Shown here: positions 37,753 through 46,693 of the stretch, piece by piece | Position numbering within the stretch: the first letter of the stretch is position 1 | Layout: each line of letters begins with the position of its first letter | Origin: Paralcaligenes sp. KSB-10 | Lineage (GTDB): Bacteria > Pseudomonadota > Gammaproteobacteria > Burkholderiales > Burkholderiaceae_B | Assembly: GCF_021266465.1 (NCBI RefSeq) | Contig: NZ_CP089848.1 | Span: forward strand, 3,348,001-3,412,000 | Reading direction: 5' to 3' | DNA: 64,000 nt | Made by a program: the position numbers and the translations under genes | The notes under the pieces: model-generated | The model's input: the letters and a program-made list of their open reading frames with translations, nothing else | The model's database searches: none | Told to the model about the DNA's origin: nothing

Positions 37753-39480
37753 ATGAAAACCCCGGATTCATTACGCAGCGCACGCTGGTTTGCTCCCGAC
37801 GACCTGAGAGGTTTCGGACACCGGTCCAGAATCATGCAAATGGGCTACGGCCCTGACGACTGGGCCGGTAAACCGGTAATCGGCATCATCAATACCTGGT
37901 CGGATATCAATCCCTGTCACGCCCACTTCAAGCAGCGCGTCGAAGACGTCAAGCGCGGCGTGCTGCAGACGGGCGGCTTTCCCCTCGAATTGCCGGCCCT
38001 GTCGCTCGCGGAACAATACGTCAAGCCGTCCACCATGCTGTATCGCAATATGCTGGCCATGGATGTCGAAGAACTCATCCGCTGCCACCCTATCGACGGC
38101 GTGGTGCTGATGGGCGGTTGCGACAAGACTACGCCGGCATTGCTCATGGGAGCAAGCAGCGCCGGCGTGCCGGCTATTTATATACCCGCCGGCCCCATGC
38201 TGCGCGGCAATTGGGAAGGCAAGGTGCTGGGTTCGGGCTCGGATGCCTGGAAGTTCTGGGACGAGCGCCGCGCCGGCAATATCACGCCGGTGCAATGGCT
38301 GGGCATCGAAGGCGGCATCGCACGCAGCCACGGGCACTGCATGACCATGGGCACGGCCAGCACCATGACGGCCATTGCCGATGCGCTGGGCATGACTTTG
38401 CCGGGCGCATCGTCGATTCCGGCCGCCGATGTCAACCATATCCGCATGTGCGCCGAAGCCGGTCGCCGCATTGTCGATATGGTCTGGGAAGATCTGACTC
38501 CGGAAAAAATCCAGACGGTTGCCGCGTTCAAGAACGCCATTACCGTTGCCATGGCCATGGGCTGTTCCACCAATGCGATCATCCATGTCATCGCCCAGGC
38601 CCGTCGCGCGGGCTGCGATATCAGCCTGGACGATTTCGAGGCGGCAAGCCGCAAGGTGCCCGTGATTGCCAATGTGCGGCCGAGCGGCGACAAATACCTG
38701 ATGGAAGATTTCTACTATGCCGGCGGCCTGCGCGCGCTCATGGGCGAGCTCAAGTCGCACCTGGATCTGAGCGTCATGACCGTCACGGGCAAGACGCTGG
38801 GGGAAAATCTGGAGGGCGCCGAAGTCTACAACCACGATGTCATCCGCAGCCTCGACAACCCCATTTACGCGGAAGGCTCGCTGGCGGTGCTCAAAGGCAA
38901 CCTGGCTCCCGACGGCTGCGTAATCAAGCCGGCCGCCGCCGAAAAACGCTTCCTGAAGCACACCGGCAAGGCGCTGGTATTCAATAGCTACCCCGAAATG
39001 AAAGAACAGATCAACCGGCCCGATCTCGATGTCACGGCCGACCATGTTCTGATCTTGCGCAATGTCGGCCCGCAGGGCGGCCCTGGCATGCCGGAATGGG
39101 GCATGATTCCAATTCCGCAAAAACTGGTCGAACAAGGGGTGCGCGACATGGTCCGCATCTCCGACGCGCGCATGAGCGGCACAAGCTACGGTGCCTGTGT
39201 GCTGCATGTGGCCCCCGAAGCGTATATTGGCGGCCCGCTTGGACTGGTCGAGAACGGCGATGAAATCTCGGTGGATGTGGCGGCACGCCGTATTCACCTG
39301 AATGTTTCCGACAGCGAACTGGAGCGTCGCAAGGCCGCGCGCAGCGCACCCGAACCCCGCTATGAACGCGGCTACGGGTGGATGTTCACGCGCCATATCC
39401 AGCAAGCCGATCTCGGCTGTGATTTCGACTTTTTACAAACCGGATTTGGCAAGCCCGTCGGTGAACCGGACATCTTCTAG
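37753..39480 (+). CDS. IlvD/Edd family dehydratase (sugar-acid dehydratase-like)
   Basis: A 575-residue iron-sulfur dehydratase. Conserved motifs are GIINTWSDINPCHAHFK, MGGCDKTTPALLMGA and SHGHCMTMGTASTMTAIADA, with the cluster or metal ligands, and RISDARMSGTSYGACVLHVA near the C-terminus. The N-terminus (RSARWFAPDDLRGFGHRSRI) resembles the L-arabinonate dehydratase group rather than biosynthetic IlvD. In this ABC-transporter operon it probably dehydrates an aldonate or similar hydroxy acid to a 2-keto-3-deoxy acid. The exact substrate is unknown. Confidence 0.9.
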   Translation: MKTPDSLRSARWFAPDDLRGFGHRSRIMQMGYGPDDWAGKPVIGIINTWSDINPCHAHFKQRVEDVKRGVLQTGGFPLELPALSLAEQYVKPSTMLYRNMLAMDVEELIRCHPIDGVVLMGGCDKTTPALLMGASSAGVPAIYIPAGPMLRGNWEGKVLGSGSDAWKFWDERRAGNITPVQWLGIEGGIARSHGHCMTMGTASTMTAIADALGMTLPGASSIPAADVNHIRMCAEAGRRIVDMVWEDLTPEKIQTVAAFKNAITVAMAMGCSTNAIIHVIAQARRAGCDISLDDFEAASRKVPVIANVRPSGDKYLMEDFYYAGGLRALMGELKSHLDLSVMTVTGKTLGENLEGAEVYNHDVIRSLDNPIYAEGSLAVLKGNLAPDGCVIKPAAAEKRFLKHTGKALVFNSYPEMKEQINRPDLDVTADHVLILRNVGPQGGPGMPEWGMIPIPQKLVEQGVRDMVRISDARMSGTSYGACVLHVAPEAYIGGPLGLVENGDEISVDVAARRIHLNVSDSELERRKAARSAPEPRYERGYGWMFTRHIQQADLGCDFDFLQTGFGKPVGEPDIF

Positions 39481-39491
39481 GAGAACATCTC

Positions 39492-40214
39492 ATGGCAGTA
39501 CTCAGCGCAGTCATCATGAACCAGCTCAAGCAAGTCAGTGTGGCCACCGTCACTACGGCCTTGTACAAGCGCGGCTTCAGAAACCAGATGATTCAGGACG
39601 TCTACCCTGTCGGCGCCGGCAAGAAAGAACGCTTGATCGGGCCAGCCTACACACTGCGCTATATGCCGGCGCGTGAAGACCTCAATAAACTCGAGGTCTT
39701 CCGCGACCACGAGCACCCGCAGCGCAAGGCGGTGGAAGAATGCCCGCCGGGATATGTGCTGGTGATGGACAGCCGCAAGGATGCACGGGCCGCCTCGGCG
39801 GGCGGAATATTGGTCACGCGCCTGCAGCAGCGCGGCGTGGCCGGCGTCATTACCGATGGCGGTTTTCGCGACTCAATGGAAATCGCCAGCCTGACGATGC
39901 CCGCCTATCATCACCGCCCTTCGTCGCCGACCAATCTTACGCATCATCAAGCCATCGATATCAATGTGCCGATAGGCTGCGGCGACGCGCCTGTATTTCC
40001 GGGCGACATTATTTTCGGCGATGAGGAAGGCGTGGTCGTGATCCCGGCGCATGTGGTCGAAGATCTGGCTGAAGAAGCGGTCCAGATGACGGCCTTCGAA
40101 GACTTCGTGACGGAAAAAGTAAAGGAAGGCCGTTCGATTCTGGGCCTGTATCCGGCCACCGACCCTAAAACCCTGGACGATTTCGCTGTCTGGAGGAAGG
40201 CCAATAATCGATAG
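39492..40214 (+). CDS. RraA-like / HMG aldolase family protein
   Basis: A 240-residue member of the RraA/class II pyruvate aldolase family. The active-site segment is GVITDGGFRDSMEIA, followed by INVPIGCGDAPVFPGDIIFG and DEEGVVVIPAHVVEDLAEEA. The family includes 4-hydroxy-4-methyl-2-oxoglutarate aldolases and decarboxylases as well as the RNase E inhibitor RraA. In an operon with a sugar-acid dehydratase, a retro-aldol or decarboxylase role on the keto acid fits best. TAGGAGAA precedes the ATG, 11 bp after the dehydratase stop. Confidence 0.87.
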   Translation: MAVLSAVIMNQLKQVSVATVTTALYKRGFRNQMIQDVYPVGAGKKERLIGPAYTLRYMPAREDLNKLEVFRDHEHPQRKAVEECPPGYVLVMDSRKDARAASAGGILVTRLQQRGVAGVITDGGFRDSMEIASLTMPAYHHRPSSPTNLTHHQAIDINVPIGCGDAPVFPGDIIFGDEEGVVVIPAHVVEDLAEEAVQMTAFEDFVTEKVKEGRSILGLYPATDPKTLDDFAVWRKANNR

Positions 40215-40351
40215 GTAATCCGCTGTTTCGTGGTGGGGTACTTATTGCGGGCGTTTTGCGTACTTAAACCGCTGCGCCTGTGGCCTAGCGCATTTTTTGG
40301 TTTGAGTTGCTTACGGAATTCGATGTTTTGGTAGCTTTGGTATTTAAAGAC

Positions 40352-40550
40352 GCCGTCTATCGGGGATAGGGTCAGGACCGGCACGGCGTGCTTGATCCGG
40401 ATCTACCTCGTCCAGGCGGGCGTCGGGCCAACTCACTACGCCGCTGGCGCGGCTCCGTTCAAACAGGGCCCGACGACTTCCCCCGCCTTCCCTACGGTAG
40501 CATCCGGCGCACGCCTTACGCCGGTCCTGACCCTATCCCCGATAGACGGC
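40352..40550 (+). repeat. Unit P, locus C (both arms changed in step)
   Basis: This 199-bp unit has 31-bp perfect arms (40352-40382 and 40520-40550). Relative to the other loci both arms read GGGGATAGGGTCAGGACC instead of GGGGCTTGGGGTCAGGGCC, so one deletion and several substitutions occur symmetrically. The interior is also diverged. Confidence 0.92.
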
Positions 40551-40686
40551 TCGCGTAATGGCATGCCTGGAATGAACTTGCCCGCCTCAACGTATACCTC
40601 GATGCATGATTTCAACGTTTCTCTCGGTGCATGTTTCTCTCGGTGCACGACCCCAATGCCTCTCTCTATGCATTGCCTCAACGCAA

Positions 40687-40907
40687 GCCGCAGGGTGGGC
40701 GGTGCTGTGCAGGCCGGCGGTAGTCCAGCGCCGGGTGCTGACGAAGGGAAGGCGGGGGCCTTCGGCGGGCGCTGTCTGAGCCCGGCCTCGCGAGGCCGGG
40801 CGAGTTCGCCCGACGCCCGCCTGGACGAGGCAGACCCGGGTAGTCGGCTAGCGCAGCTAGCCGACCGCTGGACGTGCCGGACTGCACAGCACCGCCCACC
40901 CTGCGGC
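40687..40907 (-). repeat. Unit Q, locus C
   Basis: A 221-bp copy. The arms (40687-40718 and 40876-40907) match except for one base (CAGGCC against CAGTCC). The lateral hairpin (40843-40865) is GTCGGCTAGC-GCA-GCTAGCCGAC, a different but fully paired stem compared with loci A and B. Confidence 0.92.
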
Positions 40908-41116
40908 GTCCTTATAGAATTAACCGCCGCCTACACAGCAACGCTCACTCCAAAGTCACTACCCAAGCCAAAAAGCGGCTCAAAAAACAAAGTGACTGAA
41001 ACACACCCAGTGCCATAAAACACTCGAACCAAAAATGCCCCAGGCGAGTCGAGCTCGCATCGCCCAGCCTTGACCTTGCCGAGACTGCCCGTGTCCAAGC
41101 CACCGGCGCCGCTCAC

Positions 41117-41884
41117 TCACGCAAGCTGCTCAATGCGCTGCGACAATTGCCTGGCGTTCTGCACCACGAGTTCGATTAGCGCTGTTTCCGGCAATTGCAA
41201 AGGCGTGCGCTCGTCGGTCACCAGCACCAGGCTGCCCAGAATTTCCTGGTGCTCGCCAAACACGGGAGCGGCAATACCCACCACCCCTTTATCCAGCTCG
41301 CCGCGCGAAATGTAATAGCCCTGGCTGCGGATTTGCCTCAACGAACGGCTGAACGCCTTCCAGTCGCCCCCCAAGGCCATCGCATCGTCGCGCGTGAGCG
41401 GATCGAGCAGCGAAGCCTCGTACAGGCGCTTGAGCCGACGCCGCTCCATATGCGCCACGACCACATGCGCCTGCGAACCCCGGAACAGCGGCATGGGCAA
41501 ACCTTTCGTATACCGCAGCCGTATGGCTTGTACCCCGGTCACATGCGCGACGTTCACCAGCGTGTGATCATACATATTGCACAGCAGCACATTGGCTCCG
41601 GTAGCGCGGGCCAACGCATCCATAAGATCATGCGCCGCCGCGATGATCGGATCGCAAGTGCTGATCAGGTATTCGAGCTCGATCAGCTTCAGGCCAAGCC
41701 GATAGCGACCGAACAGCCGCGACAAAAGTCCAGCCTCGACCAGATCGGCCGCATAGCGGTAGGCCGAGGCCGGGCTCGCATCCAGGGCCTGTGCGATTTC
41801 ATCGATGGTAATCAGCGGCTTGTGCTCGCCAAACAGGTTCAGGATGGTCGACACGCGGCTGATGACTGAACGCTCATTGGCCAT
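41117..41884 (-). CDS. IclR-family regulator
   Basis: A 255-residue regulator with the IclR winged helix (VISRVSTILNLFGEHKPLIT, then IDEIAQALDASPASAYRYAA) and a C-terminal effector domain (RLGLKLIELEYLIST, GANVLLCNMYD, ISRGELDKGVVGIAAPVFG). The start at 41884 (MANERSV) is chosen; the frame is open seven codons further. It is divergent from the FAD monooxygenase gene and likely controls it. The ligand is unknown. Confidence 0.9.
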   Translation of the reverse strand: MANERSVISRVSTILNLFGEHKPLITIDEIAQALDASPASAYRYAADLVEAGLLSRLFGRYRLGLKLIELEYLISTCDPIIAAAHDLMDALARATGANVLLCNMYDHTLVNVAHVTGVQAIRLRYTKGLPMPLFRGSQAHVVVAHMERRRLKRLYEASLLDPLTRDDAMALGGDWKAFSRSLRQIRSQGYYISRGELDKGVVGIAAPVFGEHQEILGSLVLVTDERTPLQLPETALIELVVQNARQLSQRIEQLA

Positions 41885-42042
41885 GGCAAACCCTCCGGGC
41901 GACAAAAGCTGGATTCACACGCAACACTCCCTTATCGGTTGGCCCATTTCCAGATCGCGACTGGCGGCAGGATGGAGGCTTACTTCGCGCTGACACCATG
42001 CCTGGAAATAGAACTCGGCAATTATCTCATTTAAAAAGAATA

Positions 42043-42098
42043 TTGACATATTTTTGAATAAAAATTATGCTTTATTATCAATAAACAAGAATATTGTT
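42043..42098 (+). promoter_or_regulatory. Sigma-70-like promoter and candidate IclR operator before the monooxygenase
   Basis: TTGACA (42043-42048), a 17-bp spacer and TATGCT (42066-42071) form a near-consensus promoter. AACAA-GAATA-TTGTT (42084-42098), a perfect inverted repeat, lies just downstream of the expected start and about 40 bp before the gene. Its position would suit repression by the divergent IclR protein. Confidence 0.65.
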
Positions 42099-42139
42099 AT
42101 TTAATAGCCGTTATGCAGCACCTCCTGCCAAGGACTCCC

Positions 42140-43867
42140 ATGCCCATCGAACTTAAAGCCTACCCCTTTGACTTCACCAAACGACAGTCAAGTCATTCCA
42201 GTCTGCCGAACAACACCCGGCACCCGGTGGTCATCGTCGGGGGCGGTGTGGCCGGCCTTACCGCCGCGGTCGCCCTGGCCCGGCAAGGCATACCTTCGGT
42301 CGTGATCGAAGCCGACGATACAGTCTGCTACGGTAGCCGGGCCATCTGCATTTCACGCCGCAGCCTGGAGATCTTCGAGCGCATCGGCGCTGTCGATGCG
42401 ATTCTGGCCAAGGGCCTGGCCTGGACGGGGGGCCGGTCCTACTACCGCGACACCGAGGTGCTGCACTTCACCATGCCCCATGATGAAAACCAGAAACTGC
42501 CGCCCATGATCAATATCCAGCAATACTATCTGGAAGAATTCCTGGTCCAGGCGGCCGAACGCTACCCCGAACTGATCGATATCCGCTGGGGCGCCAAAGT
42601 AACGGGCGTACAAAACGAAGCCGATGGCGTGCGGTTGAATATCGTCGAGGCCGAACAAACCTACCGCCTGGAAGCCGACTGGGTGCTGGCCAGCGACGGC
42701 GGCCGCAGCCTCATGCGCGAGGCCTTGGGCCTGCAACTGGAAGGCACGGCCTACGAAGGCCGCTACGTCATTGCCGATATCGCGCTGGAATCCGCCCTGC
42801 CCACCGAACGCCTGGCCTGGTTCGATCCTCCATCCAATCCCGGATCAACCCTGCTCATGCACAAGCAGCCGGACAATATCTGGCGCATCGATTACCAGTT
42901 GCGCGACGATGAAGACCCCGAAGAAGCGGTAAAACCCGAAAACGTATTGCCGCGGGTCCAGGCCCACCTGGAAATGATAGGCGAAACAGGCCGCTGGGAA
43001 CCGCTCTGGATCACGGTCTACAAGGCCAACGCCCTGACGCTGGGCAAGTATCGCCACGGGCGCGTCCTGTTCGCCGGCGATGCCGCCCATCTGGTCCCTA
43101 TTTTTGGGGTCCGCGGCGCCAACTCTTCCATCGATGACGCCGACAATCTGAGCTGGAAGCTGGCCAGCGTCATCAAGGGCCACGCACACGAATCCCTGCT
43201 CGACTCCTATTCCGGGGAACGTGTCTTCGCCGCCCGCGAAAACTTGAAGAGCGGCATGAAAAGCACCGAATTCATGGCTCCGCCCACTTTCGCCTTCAAG
43301 CTCATGCGCGAAGCCGTGCTGAATCTCTCGGTGGATACTCCGGCCATACGCAGCCTGATCAATCCGCGACAAACCAGCGCCATTGCGTATACCGGCTCAA
43401 GCCTGAATGCACCAGGCAGCGAAGACTCCGCATTTATCGGCGGGCCGCCGGCTGGCACCGTACTCAGCAATGTTCCGCTCACGCTTTGGCGCAAAGGGCT
43501 GGACGGCACACCCACTCATCTGGGCGACCAGATCAAGGCTGGCCAGTTCCTCGTCCTGCATTTTTGCACCGAAGGCCGGGCGGCGGCCGGCCTCGCCGCT
43601 GCCGTCGCCAAGCTCCAATCCTGCCAGTTGCCGGTGCGATTGGCATTGCTCAGCCGCGAGCCGGCCGCCGAGGCAAGCGACTGCGATTTTCTTCTGGATG
43701 CACAGGGTACGGCTTTCGGGCTGTACGACGCCACCCCGGGCACCAGCTACATCCTGCGGCCCGACGGCTACGTGCTGGGGCGCTGGCGCACCACGTCAGG
43801 CAACACCCTCGAACAGGCTATCCGCGCTTGCCTGAAAGGCGCTTCGAATCAACAGGAGCTCGCATGA
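42140..43867 (+). CDS. FAD-dependent aromatic monooxygenase (MhpA/PheA-like)
   Basis: A 575-residue class A flavoprotein hydroxylase. The FAD fold begins HPVVIVGGGVAGLTAAVALA near residue 26. It has the motif DWVLASDGGRSLMREALGL and the second FAD motif GRVLFAGDAAHLVPIFGVRG. A C-terminal thioredoxin-like domain ends with TSYILRPDGYVLGRWR. The whole resembles 3-(3-hydroxyphenyl)propionate-type hydroxylases, so a phenolic acid is the probable substrate. AAGGA precedes the ATG. It is followed, with an ATGA overlap, by a DUF2783 gene. Confidence 0.9.
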   Translation: MPIELKAYPFDFTKRQSSHSSLPNNTRHPVVIVGGGVAGLTAAVALARQGIPSVVIEADDTVCYGSRAICISRRSLEIFERIGAVDAILAKGLAWTGGRSYYRDTEVLHFTMPHDENQKLPPMINIQQYYLEEFLVQAAERYPELIDIRWGAKVTGVQNEADGVRLNIVEAEQTYRLEADWVLASDGGRSLMREALGLQLEGTAYEGRYVIADIALESALPTERLAWFDPPSNPGSTLLMHKQPDNIWRIDYQLRDDEDPEEAVKPENVLPRVQAHLEMIGETGRWEPLWITVYKANALTLGKYRHGRVLFAGDAAHLVPIFGVRGANSSIDDADNLSWKLASVIKGHAHESLLDSYSGERVFAARENLKSGMKSTEFMAPPTFAFKLMREAVLNLSVDTPAIRSLINPRQTSAIAYTGSSLNAPGSEDSAFIGGPPAGTVLSNVPLTLWRKGLDGTPTHLGDQIKAGQFLVLHFCTEGRAAAGLAAAVAKLQSCQLPVRLALLSREPAAEASDCDFLLDAQGTAFGLYDATPGTSYILRPDGYVLGRWRTTSGNTLEQAIRACLKGASNQQELA

Positions 43868-44034
43868 ACGAACTCGACCTGGACCGTGTCTACACCCATC
43901 TGTGCAAATCGCTAAGTGAAGTCGGCGAATCCCAGGCCAATCAGGCGCTTGCCCGGTTCGCCCTGCTGGCCATGCTTGAAATCGACAATGCGGACAAAAT
44001 TGAAGTGCTGATCGAACGCGCCATGAAATGCTGA
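43864..44034 (+). CDS. DUF2783 small protein
   Basis: A 56-residue acidic helical protein (MNELDLDRVYTHLCKSLSEV, then NQALARFALLAMLEIDNAD). It matches what I know of DUF2783, a family usually encoded right after FAD monooxygenases of this type. Its ATG overlaps the monooxygenase stop codon and AGGAGCTCGC stands before it, so coupled translation is likely. The role is unknown; an accessory part for the monooxygenase is a guess from context. Confidence 0.82.
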   Translation: MNELDLDRVYTHLCKSLSEVGESQANQALARFALLAMLEIDNADKIEVLIERAMKC

Positions 44035-44101
44035 TGGAGCGCGTTATTCCATAGCGACAGCCCTTGTGCCGCCCGGTTACGGCGGATTCATCGGCATGGG
44101 G

Positions 44102-44160
44102 GCGGGCCTTGTGCCCGCCTGTTCGGCCGACGCGTTGCCGCGGGCGGGCACAAGGCCCGC
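44102..44160. terminator. REP-like inverted repeat between convergent genes
   Basis: GCGGGCCTTGTGCCCGCC (44102-44119) pairs perfectly with 44143-44160 over 18 bp around a 23-base loop. It lies between the DUF2783 gene and the converging aminotransferase gene. It could be a bidirectional terminator or a REP-type dispersed repeat; no second full copy is in the window. Confidence 0.6.
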
Positions 44161-44198
44161 GCTTACGATACCGCCTTAGCGGCGGTATTTGCGGCGGC

Positions 44199-45389
44199 TC
44201 AGGCGCGAACCTGTTGAATCACATCATCGAGGCGCCGCAGCATCAGGTCGATTTCCTCGGCGGTGACATTGAGCGACGGCATGAAGCGCAGCAAGTTCGG
44301 GCGCGGCGAATTGAGCAACATGCCCTCTGGACTGCTGTTACGGGCCGTTTCCACAATGGCGGCGCCATCATTGCGATCCATGATGAGCGCGCGCAGCAGG
44401 CCCACGCCCCGCTCTCCCTTCATGCCCCACTTGGCCGACAGCCTTGCGAGGCCTTCCGACAATTGCTGGCTGCGGTCGTTGACGGCCTCCATGAAGCCCG
44501 GCGCGGTCAGCTCGTCGAACACAGCCACACCCACCGCCGTCATCAGTGGGTTGCCATTGTAGGTGCCGCCCTGGTCGCCATGCGAGAAGCACGACACGGC
44601 TTCCCGCGCGCACAAAGCCGCCAGCGGCACGCCGGCGCCTATGCCTTTGCCCAGGGTCATGATGTCGGGCGTAATGCCGGCATGCTCGTACGCAAACAGC
44701 TTGCCGGTGCGGCCCATCCCGGTTTGCACTTCGTCGACAATCAGCAGCAGGCCATGCTCATCGGCCAGCTTGCGCAAAGCCTGCATGAATTCGGCTGTAG
44801 CCGGGATCACCCCGCCTTCGCCCTGCACGGGTTCGAGCATGATGGCGACCGTCTGCGCATCGATCAGGGCCCGCACCGAAGCTATATCGTTCAGGTCGGC
44901 TTTCGGGAAGCCGTCGACCTGAGGTGCGAAAATGGTATCCCAGCCCGGCTTGCCCGACGCCGACATGGTGGCTATCGTGCGCCCATGGAAGCTGTGGTCG
45001 AAAGTAATGATCTTGTAGGCGCCCTTGCGGTTCAATTGGCCCCACTTTCGAGCCAGCTTGATTGCCCCTTCATTGGCCTCGGCGCCGCTATTGGCAAAAA
45101 AGATGCGATCGAAGCACGACGCGCCGGTCAGGCGCATGGCCAGCTTGATCGACGGCTCGTTGTAAAAGGCCGGCGAGGGATTCAGCAACTTTGCCGACTG
45201 TTCGTTGATGGCCTTGACCACGGACGCGGGGCAATGGCCCAGACAATTCACCGCCCACCCCTGCACGAAATCCAGATATCGCTTGCCGTTGTGATCCTCG
45301 AGCCAGGAACCATTGCCACGGACAAACACCAGCTCTGGACGTGAAGTGATTTCCATGAGTGCGTTCACGTCCGACTGATTAAATTTCAT
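44199..45389 (-). CDS. Class III aminotransferase, acetylornithine aminotransferase-like
   Basis: A 396-residue PLP enzyme. Landmarks are [73 protein letters not shown] and the PLP lysine in [19 protein letters not shown]. Length and motifs fit ArgD (N-acetylornithine or succinyldiaminopimelate aminotransferase). No other arginine genes are near, so a catabolic member is possible. The start at 45389 (MKFNQSD) is preferred to the longer open frame, with AAGGATG upstream. Confidence 0.88.
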   Translation of the reverse strand: MKFNQSDVNALMEITSRPELVFVRGNGSWLEDHNGKRYLDFVQGWAVNCLGHCPASVVKAINEQSAKLLNPSPAFYNEPSIKLAMRLTGASCFDRIFFANSGAEANEGAIKLARKWGQLNRKGAYKIITFDHSFHGRTIATMSASGKPGWDTIFAPQVDGFPKADLNDIASVRALIDAQTVAIMLEPVQGEGGVIPATAEFMQALRKLADEHGLLLIVDEVQTGMGRTGKLFAYEHAGITPDIMTLGKGIGAGVPLAALCAREAVSCFSHGDQGGTYNGNPLMTAVGVAVFDELTAPGFMEAVNDRSQQLSEGLARLSAKWGMKGERGVGLLRALIMDRNDGAAIVETARNSSPEGMLLNSPRPNLLRFMPSLNVTAEEIDLMLRRLDDVIQQVRA

Positions 45390-45612
45390 TTTGACATCCT
45401 TGAGGAAAGGGAGGGTGATGAACAAAAGATCCCAGGCAACTGCAGGCTTTCCAGGACACACGGCGCCCTGAAAACAGGAGATTTTAACAATCCCGCTGCA
45501 GAAGATTACTTCGGAATTATAAAGATCAAATTGGCACGCAACCAATCAGGCCTGTAAAACGAGCCAACATCGATCGTGCGCACCGGTGATGGGGGTACGA
45601 GGCCCGCCCACA

Positions 45613-46512
45613 TCAATTGCGGGCTTTGCCGCTGAATATCTTCTGCGCAAACTGCAGTCCGAAGACATTGAGCGCCAGCCCAAGCATGACCACCGCCCCG
45701 CCCACCCATTGGATCAGGCTCAGATGCTCGCCCAGCAGCAGCCACGACGAAACCAGGCCAATAACCGGTATCAGCAGGCTCAGAGGGGCAATCTTGCTGA
45801 CGGGGTGCCTGCCCAGCAGGCGCCCCCACAACACATAACCGACAATCGTTGCCACCAGCGCCAGGTAGATGACCGAGGCCACGCCAACAGCGCTGATACT
45901 CAGGAGGCTGTGCCGAATCCGCGCCGGACCCTCGATTACCCAGGACAGCACGAAAAACGGGATGGGCGGAATCAGTGCGGCCCATACCACCAGCCCAAGC
46001 ATATCCACCTTGCCGATGCGCTTGACGACGATATTCCCGCAGGCCCAGGACAACGCCGCGCACAGGGTCAGGATAAAGCCCAGCACCGAAACGCTGCCAG
46101 GCAGCGCCCCCTGTTCAATCAGCACCAGCCCCAGGACCGCAACCACTATGCCAAGCACATTGGGCCAGCGCACACGCTCGCCCAGGAACAGGGCGGCTAT
46201 CAGCACAGTGAAAAAAGCCTGCGACTGCAACACCAGCGAGGCCAGGCCCGCCGGCATACCAACGTATATCGCCGTGAACAGAAAGACAAACTGTCCAAAG
46301 CTCAGCGTCAGGGCATACAAGAGCAGCGAGCGCCATGCAAGCAAAGGGCGCTTGATGAAAAAGACGGCGGGAAACGCCACCAGGCCAAACCGCAATCCTC
46401 CCAGCAACAGAGGGGGAATCTCGTGCAGGCCTACCTTGATCACCACGAAATTGATGCCCCAGGCGCTTATCACGGCCAAAGCAGCCAGCCAGTCACGAAC
46501 GGGCATTTCCAA
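45613..46512 (-). CDS. EamA/DMT family transporter
   Basis: A 299-residue inner-membrane protein of two EamA repeats with ten hydrophobic segments. Repeat one starts WLAALAVISAWGINFVVIKV and includes FFTVLIAALFLGERV. Repeat two ends SKIAPLSLLIPVIGLVSSWL and LLGEHLSLIQWVGG. Such proteins usually export amino acids or other metabolites; the substrate is not evident. The first Met may be residue 1 or 3. Confidence 0.9.
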   Translation of the reverse strand: MEMPVRDWLAALAVISAWGINFVVIKVGLHEIPPLLLGGLRFGLVAFPAVFFIKRPLLAWRSLLLYALTLSFGQFVFLFTAIYVGMPAGLASLVLQSQAFFTVLIAALFLGERVRWPNVLGIVVAVLGLVLIEQGALPGSVSVLGFILTLCAALSWACGNIVVKRIGKVDMLGLVVWAALIPPIPFFVLSWVIEGPARIRHSLLSISAVGVASVIYLALVATIVGYVLWGRLLGRHPVSKIAPLSLLIPVIGLVSSWLLLGEHLSLIQWVGGAVVMLGLALNVFGLQFAQKIFSGKARN

Positions 46513-46693
46513 TCCTCAAGGTGTTATGCGCGACTATTTTGCCTGAAGCCGAAAAAATATGTTCGACCTATCTTTGTCGCAATTGTCCAGCTAGGGCCCG
46601 CGCGACCTTGTATAGTTAGCAAAGCAGGCCGAGTCATGCAAGCACATGGGCTCGGCCCGATTTTTCCGATACAGCAAGAAAATCAGGTTCAAT

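Larger units (their letters stand above)
40290..41038. repeat. Composite P-Q structured repeat, locus C
   Basis: Same orientation as locus A: border (40290-40351), unit P (40352-40550), spacer (40551-40686), unit Q (40687-40907), Q-side tail to about 41038. This copy is the most diverged and the longest. The tail ends with ACTCGAACCAAAAATGC (41022-41038), an inverted match to the left border GCATTTTTTGGTTTGAGT (40290-40307). The neighbours are the aldolase gene (+) and the IclR gene (-), again convergent. Some 75 bp before the left border and 78 bp after the tail hold nothing I recognise. Confidence 0.9.

Noticed and set aside
37771-39405. 544-codon antisense frame opposite the dehydratase gene
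   Set aside because: Shadow of the IlvD/Edd gene, His- and Ala-rich composition without any family motif.
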